A stretch of DNA of 64,000 bases from Fodinicurvata halophila (GCF_042651425.1 NZ_JBHSCW010000002.1:1-64000), one strand, 5' to 3'; positions 44,243 to 52,112 are shown, numbered from the stretch's first letter. Numbers and translations are program-made. Notes: generated by a model not told the origin, from the letters alone.

Positions 44243-44983
44243 ATGCCGATTCATGATCTGCCGAATCCCGACAGCCTGCCCAACCTGGAACAGGCCCACT
44301 TCGCCGCACCCGACGTCGCGCAGCTCGAACCGGCCGAACCCGCCACGCACGCCCCGCGCATCCTGATGCTCTACGGCTCGCTGCGCGCACGCTCCTACAG
44401 CCGCTTCCTGACCGAAGAGGCCGCGCGCATCCTCACCCGCCTGGGCGCCGAGGTCCGCATCTTCGACCCGCGCAACCTGCCCCTGCCCGACTCGGCCGGG
44501 CCGGACCACCCGGCCGTGCAGGAGCTGCGCAATCTCTCCATCTGGTCCGAGGGCCAAGTCTGGTGCTCTCCTGAGCGGCACGGCAACCTCACCGGCCTTC
44601 TCAAGACCCAGATCGACTGGCTGCCCTTGGAAAGTGGCGGCGTGCGCCCCACCCAGGGTCGCACTCTGGCCGTCATGCAGGTCTGCGGTGGCTCGCAGTC
44701 CTTCAACGCCGTCAACAGCCTGCGCATGCTGGGCCGCTGGATGCGCATGATCACCATCCCCAACCAGTCCTCGGTGCCCAAGGCCTGGCAGGAATTCGAC
44801 GACGACGGCCGCATGAAGCCCTCGCCCTACTACGAGCGCGTGGTGGACGTGATGGAAGAACTGGTGAAGTTCACCCTGCTGACCCGCGACCGCAGCACCT
44901 ATCTCACCAGCCGCTACAGCGAACGCCGGGCGGAGGCGGCCAAACAGGTGTCAGAGGCAGAGAAGGTTGCCGCCCGGATCTGA
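44243..44983 (+). CDS. arsH: ArsH, NADPH-dependent FMN organoarsenical oxidase
   Basis: 246-residue flavodoxin-fold protein. ArsH enzymes oxidise trivalent methylarsenicals (and aromatic ones such as roxarsone(III)) to less toxic pentavalent forms. Diagnostic segments are LMLYGSLRARSYSRFL (FMN phosphate loop), VWCSPERHGNLTGLLKTQID, VCGGSQSFNAVNSLRMLGRW and IPNQSSVPKAW. GGAGG precedes the ATG. No arsC, arsB/acr3 or arsM is in the window, so the operon looks directed at organic arsenicals. Confidence 0.94.
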   Translation: MPIHDLPNPDSLPNLEQAHFAAPDVAQLEPAEPATHAPRILMLYGSLRARSYSRFLTEEAARILTRLGAEVRIFDPRNLPLPDSAGPDHPAVQELRNLSIWSEGQVWCSPERHGNLTGLLKTQIDWLPLESGGVRPTQGRTLAVMQVCGGSQSFNAVNSLRMLGRWMRMITIPNQSSVPKAWQEFDDDGRMKPSPYYERVVDVMEELVKFTLLTRDRSTYLTSRYSERRAEAAKQVSEAEKVAARI

Positions 44984-45010
44984 ACCGCCCTGCTATCGGC
45001 CGTCGCCTCC

Positions 45011-45940
45011 CTACTCTGCCGGCAATTCGCCGGCCCAGACGGCATGCTCGACCATGTCCTCGACAATCCCGGTGACGGCCTCTCCGGCAAAGCGCGCCAG
45101 ACGGGACACGGGACGATCGGCCGGATAGGATAGGACCAGATGGCGCACGGGCGCGGGGTTGCGCAAGGCGGCGGCCGTCAGGCGACCCGACTCTATGTCT
45201 TCGTGAATGGGCGCGCGCGGCAGGATGGTCCAGCCCTTCCCGTGCCGCACGAGCCCCTTCAGGGTGGCAAAGGAATCGGCCTCGACGGCAACGTCGAGCG
45301 CGATTCCGGCCTCTGCCGCACAGCGTTCGACGATGATCCGCAAGCCATGCTGGGGGCTCGGCAGCAGCAGGCGTTTGCCCGCCAATTGAGCGAAGGGAAC
45401 ATCCCGCTCATTCGACAGTCCGGCCCCGGGCGGGCCGATCAGGAACAGCGTCTCGTGCAGCAGGGGCTGCGAGCGCAGGGAACGCGCTGACTGGGGGTCG
45501 TAGAGGATGGCCAGGTCGATCTCGCCGCGGTGCAGCCAGTCGAGGAGGTGGCCGGTATAGGCGCTGACCAGGCGCAGCATGACCCTGGGATGGGCCGTCT
45601 CGAAGGCCGTCACGAGCGGGACCGAGATGATGTCGGCCACGGTCGGCGGCATGCCGATGGCGATCCGCCCCGTCAGAGGGGCCTCGGCCTCTGAAGTCTG
45701 CGCCATGATCTCGTCCAACTCCGCCATCACGCGCATGGCATGGCCGAGGACGTCGCGCCCCTGATCCGTCAGCAGCATGCCGCGGCCATGCCGGGCGAAG
45801 AGGCGGATGCCCAGTTCCGCCTCCAGCATGCGGATCTGCCGGCTGAGCGCCGGTTGCGCGACATGCATCTGGTCGGCCGCCTTGCTGAGGCTGCCCAGTT
45901 CGGCGACGTGAATGAGTGTGCGAAGCTGTGACAGCTCCAT
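45011..45940 (-). CDS. LysR family transcriptional regulator
   Basis: 309-residue regulator with the N-terminal winged helix LSQLRTLIHVAELGSLSKAA and ADQMHVAQPALSRQIRMLE, then a periplasmic-binding-protein-like effector domain (about 90-295). It is divergent from the two decarboxylase-subunit genes across about 110 bp and probably controls them in response to their substrate. The ATG at 45940 is preferred over a TTG four codons earlier. Confidence 0.92.
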   Translation of the reverse strand: MELSQLRTLIHVAELGSLSKAADQMHVAQPALSRQIRMLEAELGIRLFARHGRGMLLTDQGRDVLGHAMRVMAELDEIMAQTSEAEAPLTGRIAIGMPPTVADIISVPLVTAFETAHPRVMLRLVSAYTGHLLDWLHRGEIDLAILYDPQSARSLRSQPLLHETLFLIGPPGAGLSNERDVPFAQLAGKRLLLPSPQHGLRIIVERCAAEAGIALDVAVEADSFATLKGLVRHGKGWTILPRAPIHEDIESGRLTAAALRNPAPVRHLVLSYPADRPVSRLARFAGEAVTGIVEDMVEHAVWAGELPAE

Positions 45941-46048
45941 CAAGCTATCCAATTCGGTTATATCTGCTCACGAAAAACGGTCGCAGAATTAACGAAAAAA
46001 GATAGCTATGCTGCCTTAGACTGTCGAGACGACATCGGAGCAAGAGCC

Positions 46049-46642
46049 GTGCAGAACGCTGAAACACCTGCGGCCCCTTCGCCGAAGACGCAGGACGCCA
46101 AATCGGGGGACGCCAAATCGGGGGACGGTGCATCGGGGGCCCATTGGCCAACCGCCGTCTATCATGCCCTCAAGGCTGCGAACGTGCGCCAGATGGCCTA
46201 TGTGCCGGATGCCGGGCACAGCACGCTGATCAAGCTGCTGTCGGAGGATCCGGACGTGGTCTCGAACGTGCTGACCACCGAAGAGGAAGGCATCGCTATT
46301 TCGGCCGGCGCCTGGCTCGGCGGGCAGCGGTCCGTTCTGCTGATGCAATCGAGCGGCGTCGGCAACTGCATCAACATGCTTTCGCTTCCGGCGATCGCGC
46401 GTTTCCCGCTGCTGACGCTGGTGACCATGCGCGGGGAATGGGCGGAATTCAATCCCTGGCAGGTGCCCATGAGCCGCGCCACCCAGCCGGCCCTGGAGGC
46501 CATCGGCGTGCGCTGCCTGCGCGCCGATACCGCCGAGGACATGGTCGAGACCGTCGAGGCGGCGGCCGCGCTGGCCTATGAAGCGGACCAGCAGGTGGCC
46601 GTCCTGATCGGCCAGCGCCTGCTCGGCAAGAAGAAGTGGTGA
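46049..46642 (+). CDS. Sulfopyruvate/phosphonopyruvate decarboxylase-like alpha subunit
   Basis: 197-residue ComD-like thiamine-diphosphate enzyme subunit carrying the pyrimidine-binding domain: YVPDAGHSTLIKLL, the activating glutamate in LTTEEEGIAISAGAWLGG, and LLMQSSGVGNCINMLS, then MRGEWAEFNPWQVPM. Relatives decarboxylate 3-sulfopyruvate to sulfoacetaldehyde or phosphonopyruvate to phosphonoacetaldehyde. An N-terminal extension contains a 15-bp tandem duplication (46097-46126, AKSGD twice). Start is GTG with GGAG upstream. It is followed by the beta subunit with overlap. Confidence 0.82.
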   Translation: MQNAETPAAPSPKTQDAKSGDAKSGDGASGAHWPTAVYHALKAANVRQMAYVPDAGHSTLIKLLSEDPDVVSNVLTTEEEGIAISAGAWLGGQRSVLLMQSSGVGNCINMLSLPAIARFPLLTLVTMRGEWAEFNPWQVPMSRATQPALEAIGVRCLRADTAEDMVETVEAAAALAYEADQQVAVLIGQRLLGKKKW

Positions 46643-47253
46643 CCGTCATGACAGAGACCTCCTCCAGCCAAGCGCCTTCACTGGGTCGTCGCGAAGCTGT
46701 GGCCGCCCTGCTGCACGCGCGGGACAACACGCTCGTGGTGACCGGCCTCGGATCGCCGAGCTATGACGTCCATGCCCTCGGCGACCGCAACGACAACTAC
46801 TACCTCTGGGGCGCCATGGGCAGCGCGGCACTGGTTGGCCTCGGCCTGGCCCAGGCACAGCCCGATAGGCGCGTGCTCGTGGTCACCGGCGACGGCGAGC
46901 AGCTGATGGCCTTCGGCAGCCTGGCCACCATCGCCGTCGCCCGGCCCAGGAACCTCGCCATCGCGGTGATCGACAACCACCACTACGGCGAAACCGGGAT
47001 GCAGATGAGCCATACCGGACACGGCATCGACCTGGCCAGGGTCGCAGCCGCCTCCGGCTTCGCCGAGACGCGTACGCTCAACAGCCTCGAGGAGGTCGAG
47101 CAGGCCGGGAAAGACCTGAACACTCCGGCGGAGGGGCCGCGCCTCTTTGTTCTCAAGGTCACGCCGGAAAACCCACCACGCTCCCTGCCCGTGCGCGACG
47201 CGGTCCATATCAAGAACCGGTTCCGTGCCCACCTGGGGCTTGCGGCCGAATAG
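46639..47253 (+). CDS. Sulfopyruvate/phosphonopyruvate decarboxylase-like beta subunit
   Basis: 204-residue ComE-like partner with the ThDP-diphosphate motif VVTGDGEQLMAFGSLATIA (GDG followed by the metal-binding region) and AVIDNHHYGETGMQMSHTG. GSPSYDVHALGDRNDNYYLW and GAMGSAALVGLGLAQA are typical. The start overlaps the alpha stop as GTGA; ATG 46648 is an alternative. Split alpha/beta genes fit ComDE. Neither sulfolactate dehydrogenase nor sulfoacetaldehyde acetyltransferase is nearby, so the exact substrate is open. Confidence 0.82.
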   Translation: MTVMTETSSSQAPSLGRREAVAALLHARDNTLVVTGLGSPSYDVHALGDRNDNYYLWGAMGSAALVGLGLAQAQPDRRVLVVTGDGEQLMAFGSLATIAVARPRNLAIAVIDNHHYGETGMQMSHTGHGIDLARVAAASGFAETRTLNSLEEVEQAGKDLNTPAEGPRLFVLKVTPENPPRSLPVRDAVHIKNRFRAHLGLAAE

Positions 47254-47332
47254 AGGCAGCAGAGCCCCTCGCCCGGCTCTGAGCGCAAACAGGCCTCTGG
47301 CGCTGGGCCTCGTTTTTCGGAACACTGATCGC

Positions 47333-47782
47333 ATGGAGCGCATCCGCCCGGCCGAGCCCAGCGATCTCGCCGCCGTCGAACGGCTGGTCGAGGCCGCTTA
47401 TGACCATTACGTCCCGCGCATCGGCAAGCCGCCCGGCCCGATGCTGGATGACTATGCCGCGCACATCGCCCATGGTCGGATCCACCTGCTCTGCCGGGAA
47501 ACCACGCTGCTTGGTCTCGTGGTGCTTATCGAGGCGGAGGGGCGCATGCTGCTCGACAACGTGGCCGTCCATCCCGACGCTCAGGGCCAGGGCCTCGGAC
47601 GTCGCCTGATCGCCTTTGCCGAAGAGCGGGCCCGGCAGGCCGGCCACGACCGCCTGCAGCTCTACACCCACGAAGCCATGGTCGAGAACCTGGCGCTCTA
47701 CCGGCGCCTGGGCTTCCGCGAGATCCGCCGGGTGGAGGAGAAAGGCTATCGCCGGGTCTACATGGAGAAGACGTTGGCATAA
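47333..47782 (+). CDS. GNAT family N-acetyltransferase
   Basis: 149-residue acetyltransferase. The acetyl-CoA-binding motif A is LLDNVAVHPDAQGQGLGRRL (about 72-92), followed by LQLYTHEAMVENLALYRRLG, characteristic of RimI-like GNATs. RRVEEKGYRRVYMEKTL ends the fold. It is in the same direction as the decarboxylase genes, 79 nt downstream; functional connection is unproven. Substrate unknown. Confidence 0.86.
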   Translation: MERIRPAEPSDLAAVERLVEAAYDHYVPRIGKPPGPMLDDYAAHIAHGRIHLLCRETTLLGLVVLIEAEGRMLLDNVAVHPDAQGQGLGRRLIAFAEERARQAGHDRLQLYTHEAMVENLALYRRLGFREIRRVEEKGYRRVYMEKTLA

Positions 47783-48230
47783 CTGCCCAAGCACTCATCC
47801 CAAGCCGTGCTTCAGGCACTGGACCGTCAGGCCGCTGTCGCCATGGTTGGCCCGCGCCAGGTTGGCAAGACCACCCTGGCCCTTGAAGTTGCCGAGGAAA
47901 AAGAGGCCCTCTAACTCAAACTGGAAACCGCAGGGATCGGGACAAGCTGAGCGATCCGGCACTCTTTTTCGAGACCTATGAAAACCGCCTTGTGATCCTG
48001 GACGAGATGCATCGCAGGTCCGAACTCTTTCAGAAACTGCACGGCATAATCGATCGAGGAGACGTCACGGCCACCGACCTGGATGCTTTCTGATCCTGGG
48101 CTCCGCGTCCATGGATCTGCTTGGGTATTTATCGGTGCCAAGCAAGGGTTTCTCCAACCCTATGCACGACCTGAATCCGACAAGGCCTTTGTCGTGAATT
48201 CGGGTGAAGAGCGTTACCCCTTGTTTAAAA
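47783..48230 (+). pseudogene. Decayed AAA_14/DUF4143 ATPase gene
   Basis: Translation in pieces gives QALDRQAAVAMVGPRQVGKT (Walker A), then LSDPALFFETYENRLVILDE (Walker B), then ILGSASMDLL, then DKAFVVNSGEERYPL, all in the order seen in AAA/DUF4143 ATPases. Lesions are an in-frame TAA (47912-47914), a frameshift near 47932, another near 48060, and a large deletion near 48125 that joins the start of the family to its last 35 residues. No start codon is evident. It begins straight after the GNAT stop and runs into repeat copy A. It is a different subfamily from the intact ATPase downstream. Confidence 0.85.
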
Positions 48231-48231
48231 T

Positions 48232-48338
48232 GTGGAAGCGACCGGCGTCAGGGAAATGGCCACAATCATTGCAGAAAGCTGAGTGGGTGGACAGCAGGCC
48301 CTGGCCTGGTACTCCTGGTCATACCTGCTTTCGCGAAC
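48232..48338 (+). repeat. 107-bp direct repeat, copy A
   Basis: By hand alignment it matches 49784-49890 at 88 of 107 positions without gaps. Shared blocks include GAAAGCTGAGTGGG and ATACCTGCTTTCGCGAAC. On the minus strand the end reads GTTCGCGAAAGCAGGTAT, which recalls the widely dispersed GCGAAAGCGGG-type repeats of alphaproteobacteria (recollection only). The two copies flank the intact ATPase gene. Confidence 0.85.
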
Positions 48339-48369
48339 AGAATTTTTTATAAATCCACGATCTGTTTAT

Positions 48370-48428
48370 TTGCAAAATCGCGATCCTCTGAGTTATAAAA
48401 TCGCGGGCACGCTAATTATAAAACCGCG
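48370..48428 (+). promoter_or_regulatory. Three 13-mers at exact 23-bp spacing upstream of the ATPase gene
   Basis: TTGCAAAATCGCG begins at 48370, TTATAAAATCGCG at 48393 and TTATAAAACCGCG at 48416. The core AAAA(T/C)CGCG is repeated three times with a period of exactly 23 bp, about two helical turns, so a bound protein would meet all three on one face. The array ends 30 nt before the ATPase start. It is most likely an operator for autoregulation; a replication-type iteron is less likely, as no replication gene is present. Confidence 0.6.
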
Positions 48429-48458
48429 AATAAAGTTCATCGATATCGGTAATGGCAT

Positions 48459-49691
48459 ATGAGCAACCTGTACCAACGATGGCAGGCAAAATCCCTGAAG
48501 AACGCGATGAAACAGCGGCGTGTTCTGCTGCTTACCGGACCACGCCAATGCGGCAAGACGACACTTGCGCAGGCGATCACAGGCAATGGCATCGAATACC
48601 GGACCCTGGACGATCAAACCCTGAGACAGGCGGCCGAAAACGACCCTCATGGGTTCGTGCAACACGATGCCTCCACGCTGATCATAGATGAAATCCAGCG
48701 TGTCCCCGATCTTCTTCCCGCCATCAAGAAAGTGGTCGACAAGGACAACCGGCCCGGCCAATTCCTGATGACAGGATCGGTCAATGTACAAGAGTTACCC
48801 AGCGTTCGTGAATCTCTGGCGGGACGGATTGCGAAGATCAGGTTGCGCCCGTTTTCTCAAGGGGAACTCCTGAACAGCCAGCCGCGCTTTCTCGATCTGG
48901 CTTTCGCAGAGTCCTTTGAGCACAGCTGGCAGATTTTCGAGCGGGGCGAACTCATCGACATTGCATTTCGAGGTGGTTTCCCGGAAGCGGTTCGCCTTCA
49001 AGGCCGGGCACGGCGGCATTGGCATCGAGACTACATCGCCGCGCTGCTGGATCGTGACCTGCGAGATATCACGCGAATTCGTCGGTTCGATGCGATGCGT
49101 GAACTCGTGCGCACAATGGCAGCTTGGTCTTCCAAGCTGATGGATGTTTCCGCAATCGGCTCTGGACTGTCCATCAAACGCCCGACCCTGGAAAGCTACA
49201 TCAACGCCCTGGAAACCCTGTATCTGAGCGAACGCGTTCATCCATGGACACACACAGACTATGAACGTGTCGGCAAACAGGACAAGCTGTTCATGAGCGA
49301 CTGCGGCCTGATGGCTTCCATCCTTGGATGGCGAGAGGACCAGGTGCGCCTCGATCCCGACCGTAGCGGCAAGCTGTTTGAAACCCTTGCCTTCAATGAA
49401 ATCGCCGCGCAGATCGAGTCTTCCGAGGACGAATACGAACTGTTTCATTACCGGGACCGCGAAAAGCGGGAAATCGATTTCATCGTGGAGCGCGATGACG
49501 GTGCGTTGCTCGGTATCGAGATCAAGGCCGCTGCCACGGCCAACAAGAAGGATTTCCGGCACCTGGAATGGTTCCGTGACAATCTCGCGAAAGACCGTCC
49601 CTTCATCGGTATAGTACTCTACACGGGCGAGTTTTCCGGCTCATTCGGCAACGGCATGTGGGCCGTTCCGTTCAGCGCTTTGTGGTCTTAG
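48459..49691 (+). CDS. AAA_14 ATPase with DUF4143 domain
   Basis: 410-residue P-loop ATPase of a widespread but poorly understood family. AAA domain about 15-150: Walker A GPRQCGKTT, Walker B TLIIDEIQRVP, sensor FLMTGSVNVQELPSV. The C-terminal DUF4143 region (about 195-380) has RDYIAALLDRDLRDITRIRR, KLFMSDCGLMASILGW, LFETLAFNEI and the nuclease-like REIDFIVERDDGALLGIEIK, which resembles the D-ExK arrangement of restriction-type nucleases. Some family members move between hosts. The gene is flanked by 107-bp repeats and preceded by a 23-bp-spaced array. Function cannot be assigned. Confidence 0.9.
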   Translation: MSNLYQRWQAKSLKNAMKQRRVLLLTGPRQCGKTTLAQAITGNGIEYRTLDDQTLRQAAENDPHGFVQHDASTLIIDEIQRVPDLLPAIKKVVDKDNRPGQFLMTGSVNVQELPSVRESLAGRIAKIRLRPFSQGELLNSQPRFLDLAFAESFEHSWQIFERGELIDIAFRGGFPEAVRLQGRARRHWHRDYIAALLDRDLRDITRIRRFDAMRELVRTMAAWSSKLMDVSAIGSGLSIKRPTLESYINALETLYLSERVHPWTHTDYERVGKQDKLFMSDCGLMASILGWREDQVRLDPDRSGKLFETLAFNEIAAQIESSEDEYELFHYRDREKREIDFIVERDDGALLGIEIKAAATANKKDFRHLEWFRDNLAKDRPFIGIVLYTGEFSGSFGNGMWAVPFSALWS

Positions 49692-49783
49692 ATCGCAGTC
49701 CCTGATGCTCCGATATCGAGCATCTCCCCTGCCAGATGACCCTGACCGCTACTTCGTGCCGCCACATTCCCGCCGCCGAAAAC

Positions 49784-49890
49784 GTGGAAGCGGCTGGAGT
49801 CAGGGAGATGGCGGCATTCATAGCGGAAAGCTGAGTGGGCAGACAGCAAGTCCTGGCCTGACAGTCCAAATCATACCTGCTTTCGCGAAC
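49784..49890 (+). repeat. 107-bp direct repeat, copy B
   Basis: Second copy of the repeat, 82 percent identical by hand count to 48232-48338 and in the same orientation. It lies between the intact ATPase gene (92 nt upstream) and the 3' end of tRNA-Leu (15 nt downstream). Confidence 0.85.
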
Positions 49891-49905
49891 TGCGATGTCG
49901 GAAAT

Positions 49906-49990
49906 TGGTGCCCCTGGAGGGACTCGAACCCCCACTCCTTTCGGAACGCGATTTTGAGTCGCGCGCGTCTACCGGTTCCGCCACAGGGGC
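49906..49990 (-). tRNA. tRNA-Leu (anticodon CAA)
   Basis: On the minus strand an 85-nt tRNA including encoded CCA. The acceptor stem pairs GCCCCTG with CAGGGGC. A long variable arm (class II) and TTCGAGTCC in the T loop are present. The anticodon loop reads CTCAAAA, giving CAA for UUG codons. Its 3' end faces the repeat and ATPase region, the side used by tRNA-targeting integrases. A promoter-like pair lies upstream. Confidence 0.95.
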
Positions 49991-50306
49991 GTGGGGAAGC
50001 AGGCCGGCAGAATACCCGAGACAGACGGGTTTGCAATGCCTCTCTGCACAGCCCGGACAGGGGCGCTGGCACGACCGCAAGGCCTGTATTTCTCGCGCGC
50101 CGTGAAATCGCACGAGAGACATTCAGGACTGGAAATGCCAGGATGTTCCTGTCGGCGGTTTTTCTTGAAGATCCTCGAATCCTTTCTATCTGTACAATGG
50201 GCTTCGAAACATAAATCTCTTTGAAATCATAGCCGTGGGAGACTTTCAGGATACAGGCACTCCCTGAAATCCCGCCCTGCAGATACCTCCCGGAGACTCG
50301 AAACTC
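49991..50306. other. Intergenic region between tRNA-Leu and the NAGGN operon
   Basis: No gene is recognised; frames that run out of the tRNA are artefacts. It holds the tRNA-Leu promoter (50009-50036, minus). On the plus strand there is a -10-like TACAAT near 50196 with no well-spaced -35, which may belong to the osmotically induced NAGGN operon under an alternative sigma factor. Confidence 0.5.
50009..50036 (-). promoter_or_regulatory. Promoter of tRNA-Leu
   Basis: The minus strand reads TTGCAA (50036 to 50031), a 16-bp spacer, then TATTCT (50014 to 50009), placing the start about 12 nt before the tRNA 5' end at 49990. Confidence 0.6.
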
Positions 50307-52082
50307 ATGTGTGGACTGGTCGGTGAAATCCGCTTTGACAACAAGGAGGCCTCCCTGTCGCGGGTCGAGGCCATGTCGGGGCACATCGCCCGGCGCGGGC
50401 CCGACGCCACCGGCCTGTTCCGGCAGAACAGCCTGGCCGTGGGCCATCGCCGCCTGAAGATCATCGACCACAGCGAGTCGGCGCAGCAGCCGATGATCGA
50501 TTCCCAGCTGGGCCTGGGCATCGTCTACAACGGCGCCATCTACAATTTCCGGGAGCTGCGCGAAGAGCTGCGGGGCAAGGGCTACAGCTTCTTCTCCAAC
50601 GGCGACACCGAGGTCATCCTGAAGGCCTATCACGCCTGGGGCCCGGCCTGCGTCGAGCGCTTCGCCGGCATGTTCTCCTTCGCGCTGTGGGAGCGCGACA
50701 GCGGCCGCATGATGCTGGCCCGCGACCGCCTGGGCATCAAGCCGCTCTACCTGGCGGAGATCCCCGGCGGCCTGCGCTTCGGCTCCAGCCTGCCGGCGCT
50801 CGGCCACAGTGAGGGCGTCGACACCGACGTCGATCCCGTGGGTCTGCACCACTACATGACCTTCCACGCCGTGGTCCCGGCACCGCACACCATCCTGAAG
50901 GGCGTGCGCAAGCTGCCGCCGGCCAGCCGCCTGCTGGTCGAGCCCGACGGCCGCATGAAGCAGGAGGTCTACTGGCGCCTGGCCTTCGGCCCGCAAGCGG
51001 GCGACGAGGCCCGCAGCGAGGACGAGTGGCAGGACCTGGTCCTGGAGAGCCTGCGCACCGCCGTGGAGCGCCGCCTGGTGGCCGACACGCCGGTGGGCGT
51101 GCTGCTCTCCGGCGGGCTCGATTCCAGCCTGATCGTCGGCCTGCTGGCCGAAGCCGGCCAGGAGGGTCTGGAGACCTTCTCGGTGGGCTTCGAATCCGTG
51201 GGCGACGAGGCCGGCGACGAGTTCCGCTATTCCGACGTCATCGCCGAGCATTTCAAGACGCGCCACCACCAGCTGTTCATCAACAGCAGCGAGCGCATGC
51301 TGCCCAACCTGCCTGGCTGCATCCGCGCCATGTCGGAGCCCATGGTCAGCCACGACAACATCGGCTTCTACCTGCTGTCCCAGGAGGTCGCCAAGCACGT
51401 GCGCGTCGTGCAGTCCGGCCAGGGCGCCGACGAGGTTTTCGGCGGCTATCACTGGTACCCGCCGCTGCTGGACAGCCGCGATGCCGTGGCCGACTACGCC
51501 CGGGTCTTCTTCGACCGCGACCACCAGGAGTTCGCCCAGGCCGTGGACCCGCGCCTGGTGGAGGAGGACTACAGCCGCGAACTGGTGCGCCGCCACTTCG
51601 AGGACTGCCGGGCCGAACGCCCCGTGGACAAGGCGCTGCACCTGGACAGCACCATCATGTTGGTGGACGATCCCGTGAAGCGCGTCGACAACATGACCAT
51701 GGCCTGGGGGCTGGAGGCGCGCGTGCCCTTCCTGGACCACGAGCTGGTGGAGTTGGCCGCCCGCATCCCGGCCGAGATGAAGGTTCGCGACGGCGGCAAG
51801 TACGTCCTGAAAGAGGCCGCGCGCAAGGTCATCCCCAACGAGGTGATCGACCGGCCCAAGGGTTATTTCCCGGTGCCGGCGCTGAAGTACCTGGAAGGCG
51901 ACTCCCTGGAGTACGTGCGCGGCGTCCTGGACCAGCCGGCCGCCCGCGATCGGGGCATGTTCCGCAAGGAGTACGTGGACCAGCTGCTGCAGGCACCGGA
52001 CCAGTACATCACGCCGCTGGGCGGTTCCAAGCTCTGGCAGGTGGCGCTGCTGGAAGCCTGGTTCCAGGAGCATGGATTCTAA
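50307..52082 (+). CDS. asnO: N-acetylglutaminylglutamine amidotransferase
   Basis: 591-residue asparagine-synthase-like enzyme that amidates the C-terminus of N-acetylglutaminylglutamine to give the osmolyte NAGGN. The glutaminase domain starts with the nucleophile C2 (MCGLVGEIRF) and has VYNGAIYNFRELREEL. The synthetase domain has the pyrophosphate loop SGGLDS at 268-273 and RVDNMTMAWGLEARVPFLDH. Assignment over asparagine synthetase rests on the two genes that follow, which form the known NAGGN set. Confidence 0.93.
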   Translation: MCGLVGEIRFDNKEASLSRVEAMSGHIARRGPDATGLFRQNSLAVGHRRLKIIDHSESAQQPMIDSQLGLGIVYNGAIYNFRELREELRGKGYSFFSNGDTEVILKAYHAWGPACVERFAGMFSFALWERDSGRMMLARDRLGIKPLYLAEIPGGLRFGSSLPALGHSEGVDTDVDPVGLHHYMTFHAVVPAPHTILKGVRKLPPASRLLVEPDGRMKQEVYWRLAFGPQAGDEARSEDEWQDLVLESLRTAVERRLVADTPVGVLLSGGLDSSLIVGLLAEAGQEGLETFSVGFESVGDEAGDEFRYSDVIAEHFKTRHHQLFINSSERMLPNLPGCIRAMSEPMVSHDNIGFYLLSQEVAKHVRVVQSGQGADEVFGGYHWYPPLLDSRDAVADYARVFFDRDHQEFAQAVDPRLVEEDYSRELVRRHFEDCRAERPVDKALHLDSTIMLVDDPVKRVDNMTMAWGLEARVPFLDHELVELAARIPAEMKVRDGGKYVLKEAARKVIPNEVIDRPKGYFPVPALKYLEGDSLEYVRGVLDQPAARDRGMFRKEYVDQLLQAPDQYITPLGGSKLWQVALLEAWFQEHGF

Positions 52083-52112
52083 GTGCACGCCAGGCGCAGT
52101 GAGGTAAGGCCC

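Noticed and set aside
48370..48428. CRISPR array
   Set aside because: Only three 13-mers with 10-bp intervals, no spacer-length gaps and no cas genes; better explained as an operator array.
47783..49691. Simple tandem duplication of one ATPase gene
   Set aside because: The broken and intact copies differ in the residues around Walker A and in the segment before Walker B, so they belong to different subfamilies.
49871..50122. Minus-strand frame containing VAEPVDARDSKSRSERS
   Set aside because: This is tRNA-Leu translated; a well-known annotation artefact.
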